Below, in pieces: positions 13,601-23,493 of a stretch of DNA of 64,000 bases. Under the pieces are notes generated by a model that saw nothing but the letters and a program-made list of their open reading frames with translations, was not told the DNA's origin and did no database searches. Made by a program: the position numbers and the translations under genes. This stretch comes from Acridotheres tristis (Eukaryota > Chordata > Aves > Passeriformes > Sturnidae). The stretch spans positions 12,194,479-12,258,478 of the forward strand of contig CM072899.1 in the NCBI GenBank assembly GCA_037013685.1. The letters run 5' to 3'. Each line of letters opens with the position of its first letter. Positions within the stretch are counted from its first letter, which is position 1.

Positions 13601-14058
13601 TGTTTTCCCTTTTGTTCTTTTGTTACAACTAATTTGGAGAAGGTGTAAGGCCTTTAATTATCAGATAAACAACAGATATGTGAAAAGGCACCTCCTCATT
13701 CTCTATCCTGCTGCTGCCTGTGATGTTGGCTTAAAATGACACGTTTCAACTTCATTTCTAACAGGTGAAAAATTATACTCAGTTTTAATCACCATGTGGC
13801 AATATCACCACTCTTTTGTTGGTCAGGGCACAATAATGGATGAACTTTAAAGAAGACACAATGTGACTTTGCAAGTGCCAAGATATCCTACTACTGCTTT
13901 TACCACACATCTGCTTAATACCACAATGTCACAACTCTGTGCTTAGAAAATTTCTGCTATGACAGAAATATTAAATAGCAGTGCCAGATTCTGGTTTCAT
14001 CCACCTTTTATGTGTTTTCTGTTGTTTTTAAAGCAAATGTGAACACTCTTGTACTCAC

Positions 14059-14121
14059 TCTGACATTCTATGAACTGATGAATAAAAGTGCAGTCCCCTC
14101 CACTCTTTGAAAGAAAGTGCT
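14059..14121 (-). CDS. SLMAP: SLMAP exon 14, SGGDCTFIHQFIECQ segment (cassette region)
   Basis: A 63-bp exon reading HFLSKSGGDCTFIHQFIECQ (residues 414-433) after a split Glu codon. The acceptor is TTTCTCTACCAG. A second AG (AAAG, 14,105) inside the exon was rejected because it would break the phase with exon 13. The donor is CAGA|GTGAGT, strong. This is the SLMAP-specific insert with Cys, His and aromatic residues that interrupts the heptad pattern and is present in only some mammalian isoforms. Phase 1 at both ends, so it can be skipped in frame. Confidence 0.95.
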
Positions 14122-17100
14122 CTGGTAGAGAAAGAAACACTTCAGTTTACATCTTCTTATCATTTTCAAATTGATGCAACAAAAAATGTGAAAGGCATGT
14201 TAACAGTATTTGTCAGTGTATTCACAATGGACTTTTGAATCAAATTGAGTTAATATGCAAGCAGACAAGACAAAATTGAAATGATGTCTGAATGGTACTA
14301 GGAAAAAGATTACTCTTTTAAACTGATCAGAAGGAAGGACTTCAGCTGCATTTTCAAAAGAAACATGTTTTTAACCTATATTCTTCAGCATTTTTATTAG
14401 CTTTAAACAGGTTTTCATTAATCTTCATGTTGAGTCTTCATATCTAACACCCTCTATTTTATAAGTGTTGAATATATGTCTACACTTTTTAAACAGTTTC
14501 ACTTTGAAAAGACAGTTCTGCAGCAGAGCTCCTAAAACTCAGCTCCACTCCCAAGTTTACTCAAGTTCTTATTCAGCTCCCAACTCCATCAGAATCCTCC
14601 ATCTCATCAAGGTGCAAACTCCTCCTTTCTGAATGACTTCAAAAATCCTTTGACCAAGAGTCCAGCAGTGGGAAAAGGTCATTAGTACAAAGCTGTAGAA
14701 TGTTTTACACTCTAATCCAATTGTTCAATCATTAGCTCTGGCATCAGAAGCTCAACTGCAATACTAAGCTTTACTTTATTTCAAAGTCACTCTAAAAAGT
14801 AAACTGCATTTTAACTCACAAGGACAGAGCTTTTAAAAAACAGCATCACAGCTGTAAAATTCATTTTCCATATTTAAATCTCCTTTTTTATTTATTTTCA
14901 TTTTTACCTGGTTTTCTAAGTGACTGCGTACGAATTTCTTGTATCTTGCTTTATGTAATATATGGCTCACAAAACTTAAAAGATGAAAGCCAGGTGTGGT
15001 GCAAAAAACACTGACAAAAATAGCACTTTTTGAAACAACTTAGTTCTACAGAACTTTTACCAGGGGCTTACTGTACAAACAAGTTCCTCTTTTCTGCACC
15101 AGCTTTTCTCTATGTCCAATCTGCTACAGCCACAGAAAAAGTAAAGCAGAACTATTTTTACTGTCATGGCCAGGTAGTGTGCCTGTGCACATACTTGGAG
15201 AGAAAGAGACACAAAAGGAATGTTTAAAAGCATACTGATTATTCATGGGTTTTATAGTTTTCCTCTTTCATTACCAAAGTTACTCAATCCACTTTATAAA
15301 CCCAAAATTCTGAGCTCTTCTAAAATAATGCAAAACTACACAGGGAAAAAAAAAAAATCGAACCAAAACAAACAAAAAAATTAAAACTTCAAATACCCCA
15401 CCAAAAACAAACAAACAAAAAAACCAGCAAACAAAAAACCCACCAAACCAACCAAACAAAAATCCAAACACCTCCCAAAACAGAATACCCCAAAAACCAA
15501 AACAAATAAACTATAACCAAAAAAACCCAAAACAACAAATAACCCCCCACAAAAAAAGCCCAGCAGTAACTGCTTCCTGCTGCTTTTATGAGAAGGAAAT
15601 CCAAAATCCGGCAGAGCAAATAACTGCCCATCTGTCATACAAGGGCTACATAAGGGACTGGAAGATGCAGAAAGGCACAGCCTGTCATGAAGGGAACACA
15701 AGGCAGCAAGCTGTGAAATGCTAGAGAAATGGGGATGGATCAGGTATGGCAGAGATGCAGAAAAATGTACTACTGACAGAATAATTAAAAACTATGCTAA
15801 AATACAAAATAAAGATATAGCATGGAATGTGCATGACAAAAAAGGTGACAGATTGTATAAACACACAGAAAGAACTTGAATGAGCAGTTATATGTTGTCT
15901 GTACTCCAAGAAAAATAACCTGGCAAACAGCTTCCTAAAACCTCCAGATTTAAACATATGTTCCACTGGTACTCATAGGATGGAGGAATTGTCATGCATC
16001 AGTTCAGATGACATTGACTCTTGTACAACTCAAAATAAGTTTCAAAGGCATTGCTTCTTCACCTTTGACCAAAAAAGTGTGTTTCATTGATATCATATTT
16101 GTTATAATCACATAATGATTTTTAAATGGGTAATTTTAAAATTTGGACTTGTAAAAGGTATCAGTACTTAAAAATCTCACATGACATTCCTACCAACAAT
16201 TTAAAAACAAACAAAAAATGTTTCTTTAAAAAACGCCAAATCTAGTATGTTACAAATTATTCTTCTATAAAATAATTTCTATTTGAAGTTAGAGCTCAAC
16301 AGCTTTTACCAAATGTTTCAAATTAGCTCTAGTTTTAAAAAGAGAAAAGCAGATCTACAATTCTATCAAATATTAAGCTATTATCAACCTAAAATTACGC
16401 AGCAGCAAGATGGATCAATCTATATAAAAATAAAATCTCATGGCAGTGAAGCCAAGTGGGAACAACCATGGAATGTCCTGCTTGCTAAGCTCAGTATGCA
16501 GCACAGGCAAGTGCCTCAAATGCTAAGACACTTAGGGGCAACCAGTGCTCTGAGCTTTAGGGGAGGTTTTGGTGCAGTCCTGTAGGTGTTTAATAGATCT
16601 CTCCTCCTGCTCCCAACAAGGACCAGTCATGAGGTTTTGTCATGATTAATTTCTGATTTTGTTATTGGTATCCCTAGTTAAGAACCTCATAATTTACAAA
16701 CATGCATATGGAGCTTTAAAATTCTGTTTCAAGAACATAAATACAGGAATCCTTAAACACTGTGAATATTGGTTAAAAACGTGAGTTTTCTATATAGGTC
16801 CCTGAACCTTCAAACCAATGCTACCAGCATCCTCAGATTGTAGAAGCAAGCTACATGAAGGAAAAAATTTAAATTAACATGAGAGGACAAGTATACCTCA
16901 GCCAATTAAACAACCTGGAATTATAACTGGAATATTTTTTGCTATATGCGATACTGGACAATTTCACTTAAAAAACTTTGCTATGACACATGTCTTAAGA
17001 CACGTGAGCTAAAATATTTGGCTCTAATTTGCCTTAAAAAAACCTATCACTTAGTTCCATCTGTATTAATACCTGTTTCACATTAAGATACTCCTGAGTT

Positions 17101-17588
17101 TTAAAATGTTAATTTCCACTGTTTATAAATTTTATATATTCACGTTTTTCATATTAAAGTTATTAAAAAACCAGGTTTTGCTGACTTTACTTAGCATACC
17201 CAACTTTACTACAAAAACCTTGTATGTCTATGTGTTGCAAGGGAAAATTAAAAGGAAAAACAATCAATGAGTTCTCCACTTTCTTGTGCCACAATCCTGA
17301 CATCATTCAATCAGTAGACTCCTACTGATTCCAGTGACAGCCCATCACAGACCAAAAAACAACCCAACAAGAAAAGACAACCTCCAAGTGGTTTTGCTGT
17401 ATTTTACAGAACTTTCTAAAAATACTGTAACTGGAAGTAAAAGCAAAAAAAAAAAAAATGCTGGTCAGGAGTGGAGAAATTCATTTGCAAAGAGAAAAAA
17501 ATTCCACACAAAACTTTTGAGAACATTTTGAATTTGTTCATTTTCAAACATCAACCATAAAACAAAAGGTAGCCTTCAGATACACTAC
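14122..17588 (-). other. SLMAP intron 13, with an A/C-rich tract
   Basis: 3,467 bp. The main feature is a purine/C-rich low-complexity tract at 15,343-15,562 (listed separately). An A14 run lies at 17,445-17,458. Open frames at 15,721-15,966 and 16,283-16,585 show no family likeness. Donor GTAGTG at the 5' end, acceptor CTACCAG at the 3' end. Confidence 0.8.
15343..15562. repeat. AAC/CCAAA-rich low-complexity tract
   Basis: About 220 bp almost free of G on the plus strand, made of irregular AAACAAAC, CCAAAAC and ACCCC units; the minus strand reads TTTGGTTTTGTTTG-like. No fixed period is maintained. It creates long overlapping hydrophobic open frames on the minus strand, rich in Phe, Gly, Val and Trp, which are composition artefacts. 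A similar G/T-rich tract occurs at 57,360-57,475. Confidence 0.7.
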
Positions 17589-17639
17589 CTTTCTCTGTGC
17601 TCCCATTAATTTTAGGTATGAAGTCGTCAACTTGTATGC
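17589..17639 (-). CDS. SLMAP: SLMAP exon 13 (cassette region)
   Basis: A 51-bp exon reading IQVDDFIPKINGSTEK (residues 397-412), between split Gly and Glu codons. Acceptor TTAATCCTAG, donor AAAG|GTAGTG (weak at +4 to +6). Phase 1-1. The short Pro/Gly-containing segment breaks the coiled coil and matches the mammalian GIQVDDFIPKINGSTEK stretch almost exactly. Confidence 0.96.
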
Positions 17640-17958
17640 CTAGGATTAAGAAAGGGCATTATTTTTGGAACCAAGAAAAACGTTTTGGGTTTTGTTTCTT
17701 TATAAACACAGCATTTTGAAATGTACCTTTTCATACCACCTCCTCACAAGTACCTAATCAGACAAATGAGGCAAAATTTGATGTGTTTCCTGCTACAGAT
17801 CATGTTGTTGTTTGTTCAAACGCCTAAGAGCTTATTAACGCCAAAGAATTACTGCCTATTACATACATACACAAGTGTATTTTTATATAAAAGTGTTTTA
17901 AATCCAGCGGCTCGAAGGTCCCGCCAAGCCTCGGGCCGGAGCGAACACCCGCAGCAGC

Positions 17959-17973
17959 AGCGCCCTCTGCCGG
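17959..17973 (-). promoter_or_regulatory. CTCF-like motif in intron 12
   Basis: The minus strand reads CCGGCAGAGGGCGCT, agreeing with the CTCF core CCASYAGRKGGCRSY at 14 of 15 positions (G for A at position 3). It lies in the GC-rich insert, about 210 bp downstream of exon 12 in the direction of transcription and 320 bp upstream of exon 13. Binding is inferred from motif only. Confidence 0.5.
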
Positions 17974-18025
17974 CCCTGCCCCGACACCGACCCACGAGTC
18001 CAGGATTGCTCCTACTGGGGTAACC

Positions 18026-18082
18026 GGGAACCAGAACCCCGGGAACCAGAACCCCGGGAACCAGAACCCCGGGAACCAGAAC
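18026..18082. repeat. 15-bp minisatellite, about 3.8 copies
   Basis: Head-to-tail copies of GGGAACCAGAACCCC at 18,026, 18,041, 18,056 and 18,071 (the last truncated), identical to one another and joined through CCCGGG. Perfect identity of units suggests recent expansion or homogenisation. Unit length is divisible by three, which gives the repeated FWFPG-type reading on the minus strand; that frame is not a gene. Confidence 0.92.
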
Positions 18083-18180
18083 TCTTCTGCCAGACACCGA
18101 GACCACAAGATTATCATAACAAAAGGAACGGAACAGCAAACCGGAAAAACAGCTTGAAACAAGAAATTGATCATACCTAC

Positions 18181-18231
18181 CTAAGCTGTTGTGTTCTTTA
18201 AGAGTTTTCTCTTGAAGGTGTTCTAACCGTA
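18181..18231 (-). CDS. SLMAP: SLMAP exon 12 (cassette region)
   Basis: A 51-bp exon reading RLEHLQEKTLKEHNSL (residues 380-395), with split Val and Gly codons at the borders. Acceptor GTTTACAG, donor TTAG|GTAGGT. Phase 1-1 and divisible by three. Continues the coiled coil of exon 11. The preceding intron is only 85 bp long. Confidence 0.96.
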
Positions 18232-18316
18232 CTGTAAACAGAAGTCCAAGAAAAAGGTATTTCACAGATTAAAAGAAAAATAAATAATCCAAGTTTTTTC
18301 CCCGCTATTGACTAAC

Positions 18317-18485
18317 CTTGTAAAGCAGTCAGCCGCTCATTGGTGAAGTCATTATCAGCCTGCAAAGCTTCTATTTTGGCCTGAAGCTCTTGCTCTCTTT
18401 CTTCCATTTCATCTATTTTATGCTGCAATTCCTTTTTCTCAGCCAGCCCTTTTTGTTGGATTTCTTCTTGTCTTCCTTCTGCTAC
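18317..18485 (-). CDS. SLMAP: SLMAP exon 11, coiled coil
   Basis: A 169-bp exon (56 codons plus one base), residues 323-378, starting VAEGRQEEIQQKG and ending ADNDFTNERLTALQ. Acceptor TTTTTGAGCAG, donor AAG|GTTAGT. Dense Glu/Gln/Lys with regular Leu/Ile spacing marks a long parallel coiled coil, the oligomerisation segment of SLMAP. The start is phase 0 and the end phase 1, so unlike the six exons that follow it cannot be skipped without a frameshift. Near-identical to mammalian SLMAP. Confidence 0.97.
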
Positions 18486-19727
18486 CTGCTCAAAAAGATT
18501 TTCAAAAATCCCCCCAAAAAAATCAAAATTAACCTGTGGAAGAATAGATCTTCTTGATTTTTATGTAACTAAATGTACATAAGTAATTTTCTTTGCTAAT
18601 CAAATAAAGAAAACTGAAAAAATGCAAACTCTGTTACCTTTATACAAGTTTCACTTCAAGTAGACTGCAAAAATCTCAGAATATCTTAACTAACTTTTTG
18701 ACTGAGCAATATAAAATTTACAACAACAGTAAAGGGCCCTAGAACTAAGAAATGCTCAAAGTCTCCAGCATCTCAATTCAATCAAAACCCAAGAATCCTT
18801 CTGAACTGAATGTACACTGCACAGACCACCTTGATTGAAAGCCACATCTTTTTCCTTGCTGGATCTCAAGAACATAAATTTTAAACAACTCCTCCCTCAA
18901 AACAAGGTAATAAGTTTCAGTTTTGATCCTTCTGGGTATAATCATCATCAGTGATCAACCCATTACTGGGAAACCAACTGCCTTAAGACCATCAATTTAA
19001 CACTATAATTTGGAACGAAAAAATTCTCTGAGGTACTAAACTAGGAACCTAGGTTCCAATTCCAGTATTTTTCCAATATAAATGCAAAAACTGTCTCAGG
19101 TCTCCAGAGGTAACACCACTACCTTCCTCCTCCACAATTCATCCTTACCTAGATTGGAGACTCTTGGAGAACAGGCTGTATCATAAAGTGATTGTTCTGT
19201 TCTCCAGCATAAAGGACTTTAAATATTCTTATACTTAGACATTTAGTTTAATATCAAACTTGATAGCAAGATGGAAGATGAGACATATTATTACAATGTG
19301 GTGGACCAGTTGTGCTCACTGTAACTGCACAGAGGCAACACGAAATGCAAATTTATTTCTAATTCTAGCTTTTATTCCACTTACCTTTCTGATGATAAGC
19401 TTGAAAGTTATTAGTCCAAATAAAAGCACCTGGATATTAAGTTTTATACTACACATCATTTTATACTATAATTTATTTCAGTCCCATAAGTATGGTAACT
19501 TTCAAAGTGAATGAGGAGGGAGCCTTTTTAGGAAGTTACTTAACTGATGACAGTTTCAATTACATTAAAACTGAACCTAGATAATAAGTAGATGATATGA
19601 ATCTTTCTATTGTTAAATGTTGTTTAATCAGTTTCTTAACTTTTTTTGTTTGCTGCATTAGAAATGATGGTATTTATTTGTTCATTTTATCATAGTTCTA
19701 TCCTCAGTCAGATGAAATTGTCATTAC
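18486..19727 (-). other. SLMAP intron 10, no feature seen
   Basis: 1,242 bp of AT-rich unique-looking sequence with donor GTAATG and acceptor GAGCAG. No repeat, gene or notable composition change recognised. Confidence 0.85.
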
Positions 19728-19865
19728 CTTGAGCTTGTCAGAGAGATCTTTAATTTCATTTACAGCTCCATTGTACTTATTAGCTAATTCCCTTAATTCT
19801 TCCTGAGTCCGCTCATTCATTTCTTTCAGATGTGTACATTCATCTTCTGTATTACTTAAACTCCG
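19728..19865 (-). CDS. SLMAP: SLMAP exon 10, coiled coil
   Basis: A 138-bp exon of exactly 46 codons (residues 277-322), RSLSNTEDECTHLKEMNERT at the start and VNEIKDLSDKLK at the end. Acceptor CTGTCTTACAG, donor AAG|GTAATG. Phase 0 at both ends. Coiled-coil heptads continue through it. Essentially identical to the mammalian protein. Confidence 0.98.
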
Positions 19866-20515
19866 CTGTAAGACAGAATGATTATGCAATAAATAGTAAC
19901 AACTGACAGACAATGAACTACCAAACACTGCAGATGATCTATTTTTCCCAAATGTTTTTAGCTTGGAACTAAGCAACTAGTCTTATGAGACTTCTTGACC
20001 AAGGGAATATAGCAAATAATAATAAAGGAAAAGAAAAGAAAGGAAAAGAGAATAATGCAAGATATTAGAGGGGCAGAAATCTTGCTTCAAAAGAGTGCCT
20101 AACACTTGAACTGTATCAGCTCATGATAAAAGCTCCTTTTAAATTATACTTTGTACAAGTAATTAGGTGTATGTTTCCATAAATGCTGCAGTTCAAACAA
20201 GGTCTTACAGCATTCTTTTTTAATGCATGTATGTAATTTTCCCTCTGTATGTCCCACACACATTAACTTCTGTAGGACAGTACCATGAATTTGGAAAGGA
20301 GGGAGAAAAGGGAAGAGCTGAAACAATAATTTCTCATTAACAGTTTAGCAATCTTAGTCCTATCCAGTAGGATAAATAAACACTACTACTTAATATCCTG
20401 CAAGTGTCAGAGTACAACAGATGCTGACATATTACAGCAACAAAGCAGGGGTCTAAATAGCAGAAGTTACAACTATTTCAGCACTTCCAGAAGACCAGGC
20501 ATGAAACTTCAGTAC
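19866..20515 (-). other. SLMAP intron 9, no feature seen
   Basis: 650 bp, AT-rich, with a purine-rich AAAGG/GAAAA stretch at about 20,020-20,052. No gene or named repeat. Confidence 0.85.
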
Positions 20516-20656
20516 CTCCACTTCAGACAATTTTCTGACCACTTCAATTTTCTCCTGAAGGACCCGCCTCAGGGACTCTTTGGCTGTTGTCTCATAGTTG
20601 TGTTTGTCTTCCTGTAATGCTATAAGCTCTTTTCGTATACTGTCTTCTGTTTGATT
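20516..20656 (-). CDS. SLMAP: SLMAP exon 9, coiled coil
   Basis: A 141-bp exon, 47 codons, residues 230-276: begins NQTEDSIRKELIALQEDKH and ends KIEVVRKLSEVE. Acceptor ATATGTGCAG, donor GAG|GTACTG. Phase 0-0. Start of the long central coiled coil. An open frame continues upstream into the intron but the acceptor and homology fix the border. Confidence 0.98.
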
Positions 20657-21330
20657 CTGCACATATAAAGTAATTCAAGAATAGAATAATTACTGTTTTG
20701 CTCATTAAATAATTAGATTGTGATAAAACCTGTTCTATTAAAAAATGTTTAGCAATTTCTGACAGATGAGAAAATGTTATGTACAAATCAGTGATCAAAG
20801 ATTCTTGACATGACTGGGTATAAGTAAGTTATTTTTTGAAGATTATGTATAGCAGCACACATTCAGTGGTGAGTTTTGATCCCATTATGGTGCTTTTTTT
20901 GGGCACTGCTAAGACAATGCCAAGCCTAGGAGACATAGAACTGAACAAACCAGGTCCCAGAAGAAATATCCTAAACAGGACCTGCAGAAAAAGTCCTTAC
21001 AATGTAGATAATTGAGATGAAATAGAAATAAAATAAAAATTAAAACCCAAAGCAGGCATACGTGGCCTATGCAACAATCAGGGCAGCATACACTTGTAAC
21101 TCTGAATATCAGACAGGACGTGGGCAATGAAAACAGCAGCCAGTTACTGAAATGCCTTGAAATACAGAGCAGATGTACAGTTTTTGTGCTCCTCACATTA
21201 CCAAAGTTGCATAGGCTCATTTTGGAAAGTTTACATTCCAAATGCTTTCCTACAACTAGATACTTCCAAAACACTTGGAAAGAGCTGCCTTTCAGAATTC
21301 CTAATATTTGACTTTAAGTGAACTACTTAC
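20657..21330 (-). other. SLMAP intron 8, no feature seen
   Basis: 674 bp. It contains a 121-codon minus-strand open frame (20,909-21,274) rich in Cys, Leu and Phe. That frame lacks any recognisable family and sits wholly inside the intron, so I read it as chance. Confidence 0.85.
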
Positions 21331-21402
21331 CTTTGAACAAGCCTGTAATTGATTTCCCATAACCTCTAGTCTTGATAGCAGCCTGTCTTCATCTATTAAA
21401 GC
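21331..21402 (-). CDS. SLMAP: SLMAP exon 8
   Basis: A 72-bp exon, 24 codons, residues 206-229: ALIDEDRLLSRLEVMGNQLQ then ACSK. Acceptor CTTCTAG, donor AAG|GTAAGT (perfect consensus). Phase 0-0. Amphipathic segment between the first short coil and the central coiled coil, matching mammalian SLMAP. Confidence 0.98.
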
Positions 21403-21674
21403 CTAGAAGAAAAGAAGCATCACCTTAGAATTATCACACAGTTAATGTAGTGCCAGTGGAGCACTGCTTTAAAGATAGGAATTTTGCTGGAGTACTTATT
21501 GCTAATAGCTATTTCAAAGGTACACAACCACTACATTTATTAAACACTCTCTTTTGCACAGTTTTAGAGAATCTCAAGTTTTGATTATTCCTGCTGCTTT
21601 TCCTCCTCATTAACAGCTAAAATTTCTATGGCAGTGCATAGTTCAGTCCATAAGGAAAGGATGCCTGCAGATAC

Positions 21675-21770
21675 CTGCCAACTAGTATCTGAAGCCTCTT
21701 GTGTGACAGCAAGTAGTCGCTGAAGGGTTGCCAGCTTCTGTTCCAACATTTGTTCTCGATGTAAGGCTTC
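21675..21770 (-). CDS. SLMAP: SLMAP exon 7, first coiled coil
   Basis: A 96-bp exon, 32 codons, residues 174-205: EALHREQMLEQKLATLQRLL then AVTQEASDTSWQ. Acceptor CTCTTCACAG, donor CAG|GTATCT. Phase 0-0. First short coiled coil of SLMAP, in the region of the N-terminal half that STRIPAK binding studies implicate. It is followed by a 272-bp intron before exon 8. Confidence 0.98.
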
Positions 21771-22749
21771 CTGTGAAGAGAGCAGGGCACCAGTCAGTTC
21801 AGCTAGAACAACTCAGGAAATCAGAGGCAACAGAAGAGATCCCAATGTACAATAAAAAAAGGAAAAGTGAGTAGAAAACACTGTCAATTTGTTCAAGACC
21901 TATTCCACTTTATCCATTCACAAATCTATTTGGAGAGTTTAATTAGAAAATGCTATCCTATAACCTCAAGTTCCTAAACCCTTCATTTTTCATGCTGTGC
22001 TGCACATGCTGAGGACACACTCTTATTCTTCCTGACTTAGACACTTTGTCTTGTCAATAATTTGAGTAACAAAAATGTAGACACCAAAAGACAGCTTGGC
22101 AGCTTCCATGCAATGAGCTGCTCGTCCTCAAATGAGGTCACATAAGAGAAATGCCAAGCAAGAACTACTATTTTTGTGTGATTTTTGGTTTATGACAGGA
22201 AGATAGAAGAGCGTTTTTGTTAACTCCAGGATATGGCGAGTGAACAGATTGGTGAGTGAATATGTATTTGGCTTCCAAAGAAAGAGCATCTGCATGAGCT
22301 CCTTCCTGCTATGTCAGCAAAGAGATATAAAGATAGTATCTATCTCAAAAGCATTGATATGAACTAATAAAAACTGCCATTATCAAACAAAACCAGGCAA
22401 AATAAATCAGTAGAACTTAAACATAGTTAAGCTTAGATAGAACTTACCAGCAAAAAAGCTTTGATTTTTTTCATCCTTTCTAAAGAGTTTGCTTTTATCT
22501 ATCAGCACACAGTTTAACATGCTGCCATTTAGCAGTCTAACTCCTTTGTGACATGACATCTTGGGAAAAGCACACCTATTAAACTGACACAGAAGCAGGC
22601 ACAGAAAGGCTGGTGATGCCAGTGGGGAAGAAAAGCTGCCAGCACTGTCCCTTCCTTGGTAGTTTCCAATAGATAGAAGCCAAAGGATAAGATTTGTGTT
22701 TTGAACAAAAATATTCAGCCATACTAAATGCCCTTAAAAGAAAACTTAC
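21771..22749 (-). other. SLMAP intron 6, no feature seen
   Basis: 979 bp with consensus donor GTAAGT and acceptor TTCACAG. AT-rich; nothing recognisable. Confidence 0.85.
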
Positions 22750-22812
22750 TTGTAGATACTGTGAAAGCTGAAACAATTCCTGAGAATACATACTGGGAGT
22801 GTTAGCAGCAAC
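22750..22812 (-). CDS. SLMAP: SLMAP exon 6
   Basis: A 63-bp exon, 21 codons, residues 153-173: VAANTPSMYSQELFQLSQYL then Q. Acceptor CTTTTTCAG, donor CAA|GTAAGT. Phase 0-0. Lies between the Pro-rich linker after the FHA domain and the first coiled coil; the sequence is that of mammalian SLMAP. Confidence 0.98.
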
Positions 22813-23456
22813 CTGAAAAAGAAGATAAGTAAGAATCAGAATGGTGTTGGATTTTTCATTAAACACAAATAATGCAAAATTCACTTACATCTAATCACAA
22901 AAGCAAACTTCAGATTATCTAATAATATAATTTTGCTTCATTTCTTTTTCTGTTACTGTTTATGCTTTTTTTAATCACAGAAGAGAGGCAGAGAGGTTTA
23001 GTCTCAACCTTCCTTGGGACCATGACAGTGCTTTCCAGACTGTGCAGAGCAGCTTCTCCTCCAGAGAAGACATGATATGAAGAAAACAGACCTTATCCTA
23101 ACACCAAATTGTGAGCTATTCTTGGGCCCCACAGAACATCAAGTATTCAACTATGCAAGACCTGTTACTCTGTCAGCCTGTACCTGGTAATTAACCATCT
23201 TAACCTTAATGGTTTTGTTCCAAAGCCATGTTTTAGGTGGCACAATGTAAAAAGTCAACTTACCTTCAAATTTACACTATAATACTCCATTATTTCTCTA
23301 CCTTAAATGTCACTCAAAATATTAAACTAGGTAAAAACCATCAGTGGAAAGCAGCAAAATGTTACTGAACAGACATCACTATTTTTTCATCTTAATAAAA
23401 ATTACAAAAATAGCACATGTCTGAATAAGGCATAAACCAGCAAATTACTGAATTAC
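22813..23456 (-). other. SLMAP intron 5, no feature seen
   Basis: 644 bp, donor GTAATT, acceptor TTTTTCAG. No gene or repeat recognised. Confidence 0.85.
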
Positions 23457-23493
23457 CTTGTCAACAGGACTTGGTAATGGAGCATGGATAACA
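23457..23493 (-). CDS. SLMAP: SLMAP exon 5, Pro-containing linker
   Basis: A 37-bp small exon: finishes the split Asp-140 codon and reads VIHAPLPSPVDK (residues 141-152). Acceptor is a run of nine T plus AG, donor AAG|GTAATT. It begins in phase 2 and ends in phase 0. This is the flexible linker after the FHA domain. An internal first exon ending in phase 2 (see 26,150-26,202) would splice in frame to this exon rather than to exon 4. Confidence 0.96.

Larger units (their letters stand above)
8556..14058 (-). other. SLMAP intron 14, with a hammerhead-like relic
   Basis: 5,503 bp, AT-rich. Contents I can name: a hammerhead-ribozyme-like core at 9,858-9,890 (listed separately), a T15 run at 10,601-10,615, and a short imperfect repeat of ATCCATTCA near 11,645-11,664. 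Open frames at 8,525-8,836, 9,315-9,584 and 12,285-12,629 do not resemble any protein I know. Donor GTGAGT, acceptor GGCAG. Confidence 0.8.
17640..18180 (-). other. SLMAP intron 12, with a GC-rich insert
   Basis: 541 bp. Most is AT-rich, but 17,905-18,090 switches abruptly to high GC and CpG content and carries a 15-bp minisatellite and a CTCF-like motif (both listed separately). Donor GTAGGT, acceptor TCCTAG. Confidence 0.85.

Noticed and set aside
14103..14106. Alternative acceptor AG inside exon 14
   Set aside because: It would start the exon in a phase incompatible with exon 13, and the upstream TTTCTCTACCAG gives the conserved HFLSKSGG reading.
15280..15701. Phe/Gly/Val-rich minus-strand open frames resembling membrane proteins
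   Set aside because: Artefact of the G-free low-complexity tract at 15,343-15,562.
17824..18265. Minus-strand open frames with repeated FWFPG or VLVPG
   Set aside because: They are readings of the 15-bp minisatellite joined to exon 12 and intron; only 18,181-18,231 is coding.
20909..21274. 121-codon minus-strand open frame in intron 8
   Set aside because: It looks hydrophobic and Cys-rich but has no family likeness, no splice context and lies wholly between two well-supported exons.
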